Numbered from the stretch's first letter, positions 8,438-16,825 are shown. The stretch: DNA of 51,061 nt from Moorena sp. SS36440bin_2 (GCA_011524395.1 WTKN01000196.1:1-51061), one strand, 5' to 3'. The notes: generated by a model from the sequence alone, not told the origin. Translations and numbers: made by a program.

Positions 8438-9315
8438 ATGAGACGTATACCTCAAATTGCTGCACCCACGAGAAAGTCCTATCCAAGTGATTTAAGGGAT
8501 ACAGAGTGGGAGGTGTTTAAAGCATTACTACGTGAACCTATTGGCTTTGGACATCCCATAAAAGTTGATTTAAGATAAATTATCAATGGTATTTTTGCTG
8601 TTCATTGGACTTGTTTTCAGTGGGAAATGTCACCTCATGAATTGCCTGCCAATACCACTGTATATAATAGAGTTTTTTTCCGGAAGAGCCAGCGAAGAGG
8701 AAAATTCCAGCAAATTCATGACCAGTTACGAGAAAAAATCAGGCTTGCTCAAGGAGTGAAAATGACAATCAACCATTGGGATAGCGGACTCTCAATCAGT
8801 CAAAACGACAGAAACAAGTGGGCAGTTTGCAGCCCATGATGGTGGAAAAAAAGCGTGATTTGCGCCTTCACGCGGGGGTTCTCACGGGGCAAGCAGTGGT
8901 GCGTTCACGTAGTGTCTCCAAAGGAGAATCGCGGTGTTCCGGACACAGAACCATGCGCCATGAGCTACTGCATCAAGACAAGTTAAAGGGCATAAACATT
9001 ACATAGTAGTCGATTCTCAGGGATTACTCATTAGGGTATTAGTAAGGTCAGCCCATCCTTCTGAAAGGCTCAGTGCAGTAGTCGTTTTGTCTGGAGCAAT
9101 GGGCAAGCTGAAGTTATTAGAAGTGGTCTGGGTGGACCTGTGGTTATTCAGCAAATAATTTTGCTGAAGCCGTCAAACAGGTATGTGGTGATTCTGTTTG
9201 AGTCGAAGTGATAGAAAGGAAATCAAGGGAGTTTTAAATTTTACCGGATGGATTGTAGGAAGAACACTGGGCGGGTTTTATCGATTTAGACGCGCTTAGT
9301 AAAGACTATGAGTTA
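8438..9315 (+). pseudogene. Decayed IS5-type transposase
   Basis: Pieces of one transposase can be read in shifting frames. From the ATG at 8438 comes YPSDLRDTEWEVFKALL and KVDLR, then a stop, then FQWEMSPHELPANTTVYN. In another frame from about 8784 comes DSQSVKTTETSGQFAAHDGG, the first catalytic Asp region of IS5/DDE transposases. After about 125 foreign bases the frame resumes with VKGHKHYIVVDSQGLL near 8982. Near the end are EVIERKSREF and IVGRTLGGFYRFRR, the C-terminal Glu region. Stops, frameshifts and the internal insertion make it inactive. It directly follows the truncated hydrolase. Confidence 0.85.
8856..8981. repeat. Insertion inside the IS5 relic, with a dispersed cyanobacterial repeat
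   Basis: This block interrupts the transposase between its KK and VKGH codons. Its core at 8901-8946 is an imperfect match to 23648-23691: both read GCGTTCA-GTAG-GTCTCC, then AATCGC-GTGTTCCG. It is related to the short palindromic GCGTAGCGT/AATCGC repeats that litter cyanobacterial genomes. Confidence 0.6.
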
Positions 9316-9317
9316 TA

Positions 9318-9510
9318 TAGCAATTCTACAACTTGTGAGGTACAAATTTCTGGTTTTTAGGGAGCAGGGACTGAGGCCGTTGGCCACGCGGGGCGCGTTC
9401 GGAGCAGGGAGCAGGGAAGAGGGAAGAGGGAAGAGGGAAGAGGGAAGAGGGAAGAGGGAAGAGGGAAGAAGTAAAAAATAATGTGTACCTCATGAGTCCT
9501 AGAAACGCTA
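9318..9510. mobile_element. 193-bp MITE, copy 1, with TA duplication
   Basis: The ends are inverted: TAGCAATTCTACAACTTGTG on the left, and TAGCGTTTCTAGGACTCATG on the right read on the other strand. Both are followed at exactly base 21 by AGGTACA. TA dinucleotides flank it at 9316-9317 and 9511-9512. The interior holds seven copies of a GGGAAGA-type repeat and no gene. A second copy with the same sequence lies at 10639-10934. The end architecture equals that of the neighbouring IS630-type element, so it is probably a non-autonomous derivative. Confidence 0.82.
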
Positions 9511-9537
9511 TATACACAGATGAATGCAGGGATGATA

Positions 9538-10566
9538 CAGCCTGTTTTAGTCTAATAAGGTACAATAACAGCAATGGGTAAACCAATTTTTAATATCTTT
9601 CAGAGAGACTTGCTCAAAAGCTTCATCAATTGCATCCACCAAGTTAGGATAATTCCTCGCTCCAATTGACCGTAGTATCGATTTAATCTTTGACCAAAGA
9701 TGCTCAATCGGCGAAAAGTCTGGTGAATAGGGTGGCAAATAAATTAGACGAGTCCCTGCTGCCGTAATTAATTCTTCGATATTTTTGCTCAAGTGAATTG
9801 AGCAGTTATCCATAATGACAACAGCTTCATTCCAAAGTTTGGGAACTAATTTACAGGCAATAAATGCTTCAAAGGTTAATCTATCCACTGCTCCCATCAC
9901 CTCGGCTTTAGCAAGGATTTCTTTAAACCCTATAGCTCCAATCATAGAGACATTTTTTCCTCGGTGGTGAGGACGTTTTCCATGAGCTCTTTCTCCTTTT
10001 AGAGAGCGGGCTCGTAACCGATTCATACCCAGATTCACACCTGATTCATCTATAAATATCAGGTTTTTCGCCAGAAACCCTTGAACTAACTGCCAAAACT
10101 CTACTCGCTTAATTTGCACTCGATCACTCTCTTTTTTATCCGCATGAAAGGTTTGTTTTTAAGGTAAACTTAAGCTTTTTCAACATATTATATACTGTGG
10201 AGCGGCTGATCTGGACTCCCGTTTCATCTGCTAGTAGCTTTTTTAGTTCTTCCAACGTGGCGTCGTTATGCTTTTCTACCAGACTACCCAGTACTGCCAG
10301 TTGTTCATCATTGAGTTTCGTTGGAGTTTGCTTTGTCCGAACTTTAGGAGCGTGATTAGCCCGTCTCTCGATATTGTTTCAGTAATTTTTGAATAAAACT
10401 CAAAGCCACTCCAAACCGTTTTGCTAACTGCCGTTGAGAAATAGGTTCATTCTCATAAACATTGATAATCTTATGACGTAAATCAATAGAATAAGGTCTC
10501 ACTTCTTTCTTAGCTCGGCTCAAATTATAGTATCTTGATTATACCTCACTAGATATGAAAAGGCTG
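9538..10566 (-). mobile_element. IS630-type insertion sequence, 1,029 bp
   Basis: Bounded by TA at 9536-9537 and 10567-10568, the hallmark target duplication of IS630/Tc1-mariner elements. The ends are imperfect inverted repeats beginning CAGCCTGTTTTAG and, on the other strand, CAGCCTTTTCATA. Both reach AGGTAYAA at base 21. It encodes one transposase on the minus strand that is broken by two frameshifts. It sits between two direct copies of the 193-bp MITE. Confidence 0.85.
9547..10502 (-). pseudogene. IS630-type DDE transposase, frameshifted
   Basis: Starts at a GTG (10502) with RPYSIDLRHKIINVYEN and a helix-turn-helix, SQRQLAKRFGVALSFIQKLL. This frame hits TAA after RETG near 10360. Sequence then continues in a second frame, with LEELKKLLADETG and SRSTVYNMLKKL. 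It shifts again at a run of A near 10165 into the catalytic frame, intact from about 10119: IFIDESG (Asp 1), VVIMDNCSIH (Asp 2) and LPPYSPDFSPIEHLWSKIK (Glu). All three DDE residues are present. Two separate frame breaks argue for decay rather than programmed frameshifting, although the A-run alone could be a slippery site. Confidence 0.85.
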
Positions 10567-10638
10567 TATATGGTTCATTCAATTCCTTTAATGACAAGAA
10601 GATTACCGTCTTAATTTTTTGTTGACAAATCAGCTATA

Positions 10639-10934
10639 TAGCAATTCTACAACTTGTGAGGTAAGCACCTAAACAAAATTAATTTCCTACTACCAATCTC
10701 TGTACCCCTTACATCGTAAGGCTTTGAGTTTTGGAAAATGTGTAATTAATTTTGTGCACCTGCTTACAAATTTCTGGTTTTTAGGGAGCAGGGACTGAGG
10801 CCGTTGGCCACGCGGGGCGCGTTCGGAGCAGGGAGCAGGGAAGAGGGAAGAGGGAAGAGGGAAGAGGGAAGAGGGAAGAGGGAAGAGGGAAGAAGTAAAA
10901 AATAATGTGTACCTCATGAGTCCTAGAAACGCTA
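10639..10934. mobile_element. 193-bp MITE, copy 2, interrupted by another MITE
   Basis: Same sequence as 9318-9510, including the G/A-rich minisatellite, except that 103 bp (a 101-bp element plus a duplicated TA) have been inserted after GTGAGGTA. Removing these restores exactly 193 bp. It lies in the same orientation as copy 1, on the other side of the IS630-type element. Confidence 0.85.
10664..10764. mobile_element. 101-bp MITE nested in the 193-bp MITE
   Basis: Flanked by TA at 10662-10663 and 10765-10766. The uninterrupted sister sequence at 9334-9350 shows a single TA, which defines the empty site. The ends are inverted: AGCACCTAAACAAAATTAAT against AGCAGGTGCACAAAATTAAT, with 4 mismatches in about 21 bases. 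The centre has a CCTTAC-ATC-GTAAGG palindrome. It is too small to code for anything. Confidence 0.85.
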
Positions 10935-10936
10935 TA

Positions 10937-11124
10937 ATCCTAAATTAACAAAATTTTTATATTCAAAAGGTACCTCACCATACAAAATAACGGTATATTA
11001 TCCATGAACTACCCAAATTTCTGCTTGAGAATTTTTTGTTCATAAGTCATAATAAGTCACGAAAATTATCTAAACTGCAGTTAGTGCTTAGATCCTTTCT
11101 AAGGAAAATCTATCTGTCTGTATA
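10937..11124. promoter_or_regulatory. Probable promoter region of the terpenoid cluster
   Basis: 188 bp of AT-rich sequence between the last MITE and the cyclase gene. This is the only obvious place for the promoter of the long forward gene run 11125-19738. I could not identify a convincing -35/-10 pair. An AAGGAAAA at 11101 is too far from the GTG at 11125 to be its ribosome binding site, so the start codon is uncertain. Confidence 0.4.
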
Positions 11125-12828
11125 GTGCGTAACAAAATTGTTGTACCAGTGGCCAGTCAAATGCAGGTAAATCAAATAATCTCAAAACCTCTTGAATCTC
11201 CAGTAAATGCCATCCTGGAGACATCACTCAATACCCTGGAAGCAGAAGCCATACAAGTTATTCAGGACAGTTTGTCAACAGATTGGGGGCTGACCTCGCC
11301 TGTCATCTATGACACAGCCTACGCCCTTCTGTTGCCGATTACCCTACGCCCCAAAGGAAGCTTGGAATTTGTCTTACAACGACAAAATGAGAATGGCAGT
11401 TGGGAGGGTCCTGGGGACTATTGCATTGTTCCGACCTTAACAGCAGTATCAGGATTACTACACCTGGTTGTTGAGGCGGCCAAAGGTCAAGAGATTGGCG
11501 GTGATCCCCAGCAAGTTGTTGATACTGCTGGGCGAGGGTTGCATTTTTTGGCAACTCACCTATCACCTAATATGACGCTACCGGATACGGTTGCTGTCGA
11601 GATTATCGTACCCGCCCTTGTGGAAAGGATTGGTCAAAGCTTAGAAGCCTTGAAGTCATTAACTGTAGACGCAGATCGAGCAGTTTGCTCACCTTTCTGG
11701 CAAGCAGTCACCAAATTCTTAAGCCTAGAACTTTCTCCCCAAGATGATACTTATCTGCAGACTCTGCGCCAGGCTGTTCGGGCAGGAGTTGCCTTGCCCC
11801 GTAAACTGCATCATACCCTAGAAGTCCTTGGGAGTGACATCAGCCTTGTCAGGGATATTGAAGCAGTTGAGGGAGTCTACGGCGGCTCTCCAGCCGTTAG
11901 CCTGGCATTTCTGGAACAACAACAGCAGACTTCAGGAGAATCCTTGAGTGTTTTGCAAACCCTGGCGGCAAGGTCCGATGGGGGTCTACCCATTGCCACC
12001 ATTGAGACATTTGAACGCGCCTGGGTGTTTTACAACTTAATACAGGCGGGTATTCCCATTCCAGAAGTTCTAGCTCAAAATGTTTACAACATCTTTCGCT
12101 CAGAGCTGGGATCGCAGGGGATAGGCTTTTCTAAGAAAGCTTCTCCAGATGCTGATGACACATCTGTCGTCATCTTTGTTCTGAATCAACTGGGATATGA
12201 GGTTGAACCAGAGAGCCTGCTTGTGTATCAAGAGGAGAATCATTTCCGCTGCTATGAGGGAGAGCGGACTCCGTCTACCACTGTCAATGCCCACATCTTA
12301 GAAGCCTTCGGTTGTTATGTGGCTCATCACCCCAAAGCCTTTTCGAAATACCAAATGGCGATCGAGAAAATAGTGGCCTACCTGACATCAACCCAAGCAG
12401 AAAATGGCACTTGGCAGGACAAGTGGCATGCTTCTCCTTACTACGCCACAACCTGTTGTGTGTTGGCTTTACATCGGTACGGCTTAGGATCTGCTATTAA
12501 TTCTAGTGTTGAGCGGGCTGTAAATTGGCTTTTGGCTACACAACGGCTGGATGGATCCTGGGGTGCTTGGGATCATGGAACCTTGGATGAAACTGCTTGT
12601 GCTTTGCAACTATTGTTATTGGCTGGAGAGCCGTTACAGAATACCCGGCTGATCCCAGCACTGCACCAGGGAGCAAGCTTTCTTAATAGGTATAAGAATG
12701 CAGACCTAACGAATCCTGTGCACCTGCCACTGTGGCATGAGAAGACGCTCTTTGAACCCGTACGAGTGGTTCATTCGGAAATCTTGAGTGCCCTATATCT
12801 CTATAGCAAATTATTGGTTCATCTGTGA
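11125..12828 (+). CDS. Class II (DxDD) terpene cyclase
   Basis: 567-aa enzyme of the squalene-hopene/copalyl-diphosphate cyclase superfamily. The protonating acid motif is DADD at residues 342-345. QW-type repeats are visible: QRQNENGSWEGPGDY near 85, QAENGTWQDKWHASPYYA near 425 and QRLDGSWGAWDH near 475. No class I DDxxD motif is evident. The length (567) and single DxDD match bacterial class II diterpene or drimane-type cyclases better than squalene-hopene cyclase (630-720 aa with more QW repeats). Such enzymes fold a linear prenyl diphosphate (GGPP or FPP) by protonation and keep the diphosphate. No prenyl-diphosphate synthase is nearby, so the substrate presumably comes from primary metabolism. 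It is the first gene of a forward run with gaps of 40-100 bp. The GTG start lacks a good binding site; the ATG at 11161 is possible. Confidence 0.87.
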   Translation: MRNKIVVPVASQMQVNQIISKPLESPVNAILETSLNTLEAEAIQVIQDSLSTDWGLTSPVIYDTAYALLLPITLRPKGSLEFVLQRQNENGSWEGPGDYCIVPTLTAVSGLLHLVVEAAKGQEIGGDPQQVVDTAGRGLHFLATHLSPNMTLPDTVAVEIIVPALVERIGQSLEALKSLTVDADRAVCSPFWQAVTKFLSLELSPQDDTYLQTLRQAVRAGVALPRKLHHTLEVLGSDISLVRDIEAVEGVYGGSPAVSLAFLEQQQQTSGESLSVLQTLAARSDGGLPIATIETFERAWVFYNLIQAGIPIPEVLAQNVYNIFRSELGSQGIGFSKKASPDADDTSVVIFVLNQLGYEVEPESLLVYQEENHFRCYEGERTPSTTVNAHILEAFGCYVAHHPKAFSKYQMAIEKIVAYLTSTQAENGTWQDKWHASPYYATTCCVLALHRYGLGSAINSSVERAVNWLLATQRLDGSWGAWDHGTLDETACALQLLLLAGEPLQNTRLIPALHQGASFLNRYKNADLTNPVHLPLWHEKTLFEPVRVVHSEILSALYLYSKLLVHL

Positions 12829-12899
12829 TTTTAAGAAGCAGAGGTAAAATTGGAACCCGTAGAACAAAGTTTCAATAATAAGCCGGGAGAGCGATACCT

Positions 12900-13955
12900 A
12901 TGGTCAATCAACTGAACCACGCCCAGACATCTCTATCCCCAAAGGCTCAGAGGGCAGATACCCTGTATGCCACAAGTTGGTATGTGGCAATGCGCTCAGA
13001 TCTGCTGAAGGGGAAGCCACAACCGTTGCAGTTGTTTGGAGAGCCTCTCGTTGCATGGCGGGATTGCCAGGGGAAGCCAGTGATTATGGCTCGCTACTGT
13101 GCCCATTTAGGGGCTAGTTTAGCCCAGGGTAAGGTCATGGCGAATAACTGTCTGCGCTGTCCCTTTCACCATTGGCAGTATGATGCAACAGGACAATGTG
13201 TAGAGGTTCCCAACCTGGAAACTATTCCTCGAACGGCTCGACAAAAGACTTACCCCACGATCGATCGCTATGGTTATATCTGGGTCTGGTATGGTACCCC
13301 AACCCCTTTGTTCCCAATTCCAGAATTCCCTGAGGCTGAAGCTGGTAATGAGTATAGTTTTTTCCGCTATGACTATTCTGTGACCACTACAGGACTCCGA
13401 GCGATCGAAAATTTGTTTGATATCTTTCACTTTCTAACTCTGCACGAATTGCATGTTCGTGCTACGGTGAACTACGGAGAGTTAGATAAGCACCAGGAGC
13501 CAGAGGAGTCTCTACCCATTCCCAAGTCTGCCTGGTATGGGGTGTTTGCCCAGTTTCCTCTGGGAACCAGTCATCTTAAGAGTTGGCAGCGCCCATTCGC
13601 CTGGTTTTATCCCAAGAGCTTGGGCTTTCGTCTCGACAGTTGGGCTGCAGGTTGTCGAATGAGTGCCTACAACGATGGTGCAGAAAGGTTTAAAACACTG
13701 TGGTGTTTGACCCCTGTCAGCGCTCACGAAACAACAGTACAGACCCTAGGAATGATTCGAAAAACAGGCAATTTCCTGCGAGACTTTCTGGAGTACTGGT
13801 TGTTCGTTTGGCAATCCCAGCGAGCAATTGGTCAGGATATTCCGATCCTCAATGCTCTCAAAGATGATGGCGGTGGTTCCTACGTCAGCAACGATCGTCA
13901 ACTGTTAAAATTCCGTGAGTTTTATCGCAGTTGGCTTGGCAGAACAGAGCTATAG
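12900..13955 (+). CDS. Rieske non-heme iron oxygenase 1
   Basis: 351-aa oxygenase subunit. The Rieske [2Fe-2S] ligands are C67-A-H69 and C87-P-F-H90. The mononuclear iron site is in ENLFDIFHFLTLH, with D174, H177 and H182. The likely third carboxylate is in GQDIPIL near the C terminus. Enzymes of this class hydroxylate, desaturate or cyclise substrates using O2 and electrons from ferredoxin. No dedicated reductase is nearby, so photosynthetic ferredoxin is the likely donor. ATG at 12900 with GGGAG about 10 bases upstream. It lies 71 bp after the terpene cyclase and 78 bp before the WelO5-like gene, so it is probably cotranscribed. Its context implies oxidation of the cyclised terpenoid. The substrate is unknown. 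Confidence 0.88.
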   Translation: MVNQLNHAQTSLSPKAQRADTLYATSWYVAMRSDLLKGKPQPLQLFGEPLVAWRDCQGKPVIMARYCAHLGASLAQGKVMANNCLRCPFHHWQYDATGQCVEVPNLETIPRTARQKTYPTIDRYGYIWVWYGTPTPLFPIPEFPEAEAGNEYSFFRYDYSVTTTGLRAIENLFDIFHFLTLHELHVRATVNYGELDKHQEPEESLPIPKSAWYGVFAQFPLGTSHLKSWQRPFAWFYPKSLGFRLDSWAAGCRMSAYNDGAERFKTLWCLTPVSAHETTVQTLGMIRKTGNFLRDFLEYWLFVWQSQRAIGQDIPILNALKDDGGGSYVSNDRQLLKFREFYRSWLGRTEL

Positions 13956-14033
13956 CAAAAAAACAATTGCTATGGAAAAATACAGTCTTTAGTAACACAT
14001 CAATCTAAAGTAATTTCCAGGAGACCTCTCATT

Positions 14034-14942
14034 GTGGTTATCTCATCTGAATCAACCCTCAAGTGCCTTGATATCCATGCATCTGAGGTCGCCCAGCATC
14101 CATCCATCGTTGAGGATCTGTTCTTTAAACATGACTATCAGGGTGTGATTGTGCGTGAAGTCATACCCAAGGATTGCTTGGAGGCCATTGTCCAAAATTT
14201 AGAGACGAACCCTACCATGCAATCAGTTGTCTTAGAGCATGGGACCAGCGACTATAAAATTCCTCGAGTTTATGGTTATTCCCTAACCTCTAGTCCGGAA
14301 GATTTAACGATGTATTTTCAGTACGCCGAAAAGTTCCGTAGTGGCTGCCGCGAAGTGTTTGGGGATTACTTTGATTTTGAAGAACGGATGTTTACTATCC
14401 TGAGCGCCTTGGCAGGGGGACTGCCTGTTAGTGTACCCACTGGGCCAAACCAGGAAAGCTTTAAACCGGTTGGAATTCGCTGGATGGGGGATGGCCGTGA
14501 AATCAAGATTCATGTGGGTAAAGACTTCCTCAATGGGCCTGGTCCGTCTCAACTGCATCACATGGTTGATGATCACAACCAGCTCAGTTATTACATCCCC
14601 TTGAGTTTGCCTGAGGCTGGAGGGGAGCTGGTCATTTATAACCTCTGCTGGAATCCTGAGGTGATCGACAGCTTTAAGCCCTTGATCATTTCTGAGGTCA
14701 AAGCGGATCGAGTGGTTTACAATCGCGAACAAAGTGATTCTGTTCCAGAAGACCTCACCGATCAAGAACTGAAGCAATACGAGCACACGGTTTTTGCCCC
14801 TGGTCTTGGTGATATGTTGCTGTTTAATGGGGGCCGGTACTATCATCGCGTGACCCCTGTGATTGGCCACCAGGTGCGACGAACCATCGGGGGATTCCTT
14901 GGGTTTTCTCAGGATCACGATCGCCTTTATTCCTGGCACTAA
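14034..14942 (+). CDS. WelO5-like Fe(II)/2-oxoglutarate halogenase (HxG motif)
   Basis: 302-aa enzyme. Compared from memory, it strongly resembles WelO5/AmbO5, the carrier-independent aliphatic halogenases of hapalindole-type biosynthesis. Shared blocks include PTGP, GREIKIHVGKDFL, QLSYYIPLSLPEAGGELVIY, WNPE, and LLFNGGRYYHRV with an RRTIGGF ending. The facial triad of ordinary hydroxylases (HxD...H) here reads H160-V-G162 and H271. Glycine in place of Asp/Glu leaves room for a halide on iron, as in WelO5. R282/R283 would bind 2-oxoglutarate. Expected reaction: C-H chlorination or bromination of a free small molecule; hydroxylation remains possible. Its setting in a terpene cyclase cluster suggests a terpenoid substrate. 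It starts at GTG 14034 after AGGAGACC and is followed 44 bp later by the AsnB-like gene. Confidence 0.82.
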   Translation: MVISSESTLKCLDIHASEVAQHPSIVEDLFFKHDYQGVIVREVIPKDCLEAIVQNLETNPTMQSVVLEHGTSDYKIPRVYGYSLTSSPEDLTMYFQYAEKFRSGCREVFGDYFDFEERMFTILSALAGGLPVSVPTGPNQESFKPVGIRWMGDGREIKIHVGKDFLNGPGPSQLHHMVDDHNQLSYYIPLSLPEAGGELVIYNLCWNPEVIDSFKPLIISEVKADRVVYNREQSDSVPEDLTDQELKQYEHTVFAPGLGDMLLFNGGRYYHRVTPVIGHQVRRTIGGFLGFSQDHDRLYSWH

Positions 14943-14986
14943 ACTAGTTGACAGCTTTGGAGAAATCTTTAGTAAGAGGTTTAATC

Positions 14987-16825
14987 ATGTGTGGGATTAC
15001 AGGATGGATTGACTGGCAGGGAAATGTAGAGGAGCATCAGGCACTTCTCACTACCATGGTTCAAACCCTGGCCAAGCGAGGACCCGATGCCGAGGGAATC
15101 TGGCTATCAAACCAGGTCGCCTTTGGGCATCGGCGCTTGAGCGTGATTGATCCCGAAAATGGAAGTCAACCCATGACTTGTACCCAGGCAGGAGTCGATT
15201 ACGCCATTACCTATAACGGTGAGCTATACAACTTTCGGGAATTGCAAGGGGAGCTGCGTCAGTGTGGCCATCAATTTCGAACCCAATGTGATACTGAGGT
15301 GTTGTTAAAGGCATACATTGAGTGGGGAGCAGGTTGCGTTGAGCGCTTCAATGGCATTTTTGCCTTTGCCATTTGGGATGGCAGTCGTGAGCAACTGTTC
15401 ATGGCTCGGGATCATTTGGGAGTAAAACCCCTTTACTATGCCCAGCGAGGAAGTTGTTTAATTTTTGGTTCTGAACTCAAGGCACTATTAGCCCATCCTC
15501 TGGTGAAAGCAGAGGTCGATATGAAAGGGCTTTCGGAGCTCTTTTGCTTCGGCTTGATGCATACCCCGGGCACTGCAATTTATCGAGAGATTCAGGAGGT
15601 TAGAGCTGGCCATTACCTAATTAACTCCCGTCAGGGACTCACGGTTCGACCCTACTGGCAACTCAAAAGTCAACCCCATACCGATGATGTAGAGAGCACC
15701 GCTGCCCGAATTCGTGAGCTGTTGACGGATACTGTGGAACGTCAACTGATCGCAGATGTCCCAGTGGTCACCCTGTTGTCGGGGGGGCTTGACTCAAGTT
15801 TGCTCACGTCTTTGGCGGCCAAAAACTTTGCCGACGAGGGCAAACTGCTGCATACCTACTCGATTGATTTCGTTGATAGTGAGGCAGATTTTCAACCGAG
15901 TGCGGTTCGCCCAGACCTCGATGCTCCCTGGGTTGAACGGGTGTCTAAGTATTTGAATACGGTTCATCATAAGCTTCTCATCGATTCATCCGAGCTTCTC
16001 GAAAACCATTTTGTGGCTTTGGAAGCTCACGATCTGCCTGGTATGGGTGAGATTGAGACTTCTTTATACCTGATTTGCAAAAAAATGAAGCAGCATGCCA
16101 CAGTTGCTCTCTCAGGGGAATCCGCTGATGAGTTGTTTGGGGGATATGCCTGGTTCCATCAACCCGAGATTTTAAAGGTGCAGAATTTCCCATTTTTGTT
16201 TGGACCTTTCCCGTTCATGGTTCAGCGTCTTCTTTCAATTCTTTCCCCTGACCTGGAAAGGGCGATCGCCCCTGATGACTATGTTAGATCCTGTTATGAG
16301 CAAGCTCAAGCAGAAGTACCTCAATTAGACGGCGAAAGTGCTGAAGCCGCTCGTTGGCGTGAGATATTTTATCACCACTTAATTCGTTTCTTGCCCTTAA
16401 TCCTAAGCCGCAAAGATCGCATGAGTATGGCAGCAGGCTTTGAGGTACGGGTGCCCTATTGTGACTATCGGCTAGTGGAGTACGTTTGGAATATTCCCTG
16501 GGATATGAAGAATGTTGATGGCATTGAAAAGGGAATTCTGCGACGTGCTGGTCTGGGTTTATTGCCCAAAGATGCTCTCTACCGCAAGAAATGTTCTTAT
16601 CCAGGCAATCAAAGTCAGTCCTATTATCAAACTTTACGAACCTGGACCGTCAACTTGCTCGATAACTCTCAGTCTCCGATCTTGGATTTAATTGATATCC
16701 CTAAGGTCCGGGCGATCGCCTCGGGTCAGGGACCCTCAATCCCCCAGGAATTTGAAGCCTATGTGCTAAACTTTATCATTCAAACCAACCTTTGGCTGCG
16801 AGACTATAATGTCTCCATCTGCTAA
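14987..16825 (+). CDS. Asparagine-synthase-type glutamine amidotransferase
   Basis: Two-domain ATP-dependent amidotransferase. I chose the ATG at 14987, with AAGAGG about 9 bases upstream. That choice places Cys at position 2 (MCGITGW), the N-terminal nucleophile of class II glutaminase domains, and gives 612 aa. Motifs in the first half include RGPDAEG and NGELYNFREL. The synthetase half carries the ATP-pyrophosphatase loop LLSGGLDSS, then SGESADELFGGY and the RKDRMSM region. The chemistry is glutamine-derived ammonia transferred to an adenylated carboxylate. It could make plain asparagine, but sitting inside a terpenoid gene run it more probably installs a carboxamide on the product, as AsnB homologues do in other natural-product clusters. 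The carboxylate could come from the aldehyde dehydrogenase or a P450 of this cluster. Confidence 0.85.
   Translation: MCGITGWIDWQGNVEEHQALLTTMVQTLAKRGPDAEGIWLSNQVAFGHRRLSVIDPENGSQPMTCTQAGVDYAITYNGELYNFRELQGELRQCGHQFRTQCDTEVLLKAYIEWGAGCVERFNGIFAFAIWDGSREQLFMARDHLGVKPLYYAQRGSCLIFGSELKALLAHPLVKAEVDMKGLSELFCFGLMHTPGTAIYREIQEVRAGHYLINSRQGLTVRPYWQLKSQPHTDDVESTAARIRELLTDTVERQLIADVPVVTLLSGGLDSSLLTSLAAKNFADEGKLLHTYSIDFVDSEADFQPSAVRPDLDAPWVERVSKYLNTVHHKLLIDSSELLENHFVALEAHDLPGMGEIETSLYLICKKMKQHATVALSGESADELFGGYAWFHQPEILKVQNFPFLFGPFPFMVQRLLSILSPDLERAIAPDDYVRSCYEQAQAEVPQLDGESAEAARWREIFYHHLIRFLPLILSRKDRMSMAAGFEVRVPYCDYRLVEYVWNIPWDMKNVDGIEKGILRRAGLGLLPKDALYRKKCSYPGNQSQSYYQTLRTWTVNLLDNSQSPILDLIDIPKVRAIASGQGPSIPQEFEAYVLNFIIQTNLWLRDYNVSIC

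Noticed and set aside
10120..10510. Programmed frameshifting of the IS630-type transposase
   Set aside because: Two independent frame breaks are needed, one of them without a slippery run. Decay is the simpler reading.
11125..12828. Squalene-hopene cyclase or oxidosqualene cyclase
   Set aside because: Too short (567 aa) with too few QW repeats. The single DADD motif and context fit a class II diterpene/drimane-type cyclase better, although the superfamily is the same.
14304..14939. Long antisense open frame opposite the halogenase-like gene
   Set aside because: It has no recognisable motifs, while the forward frame shows strong conserved motifs. It is a by-product of codon usage.
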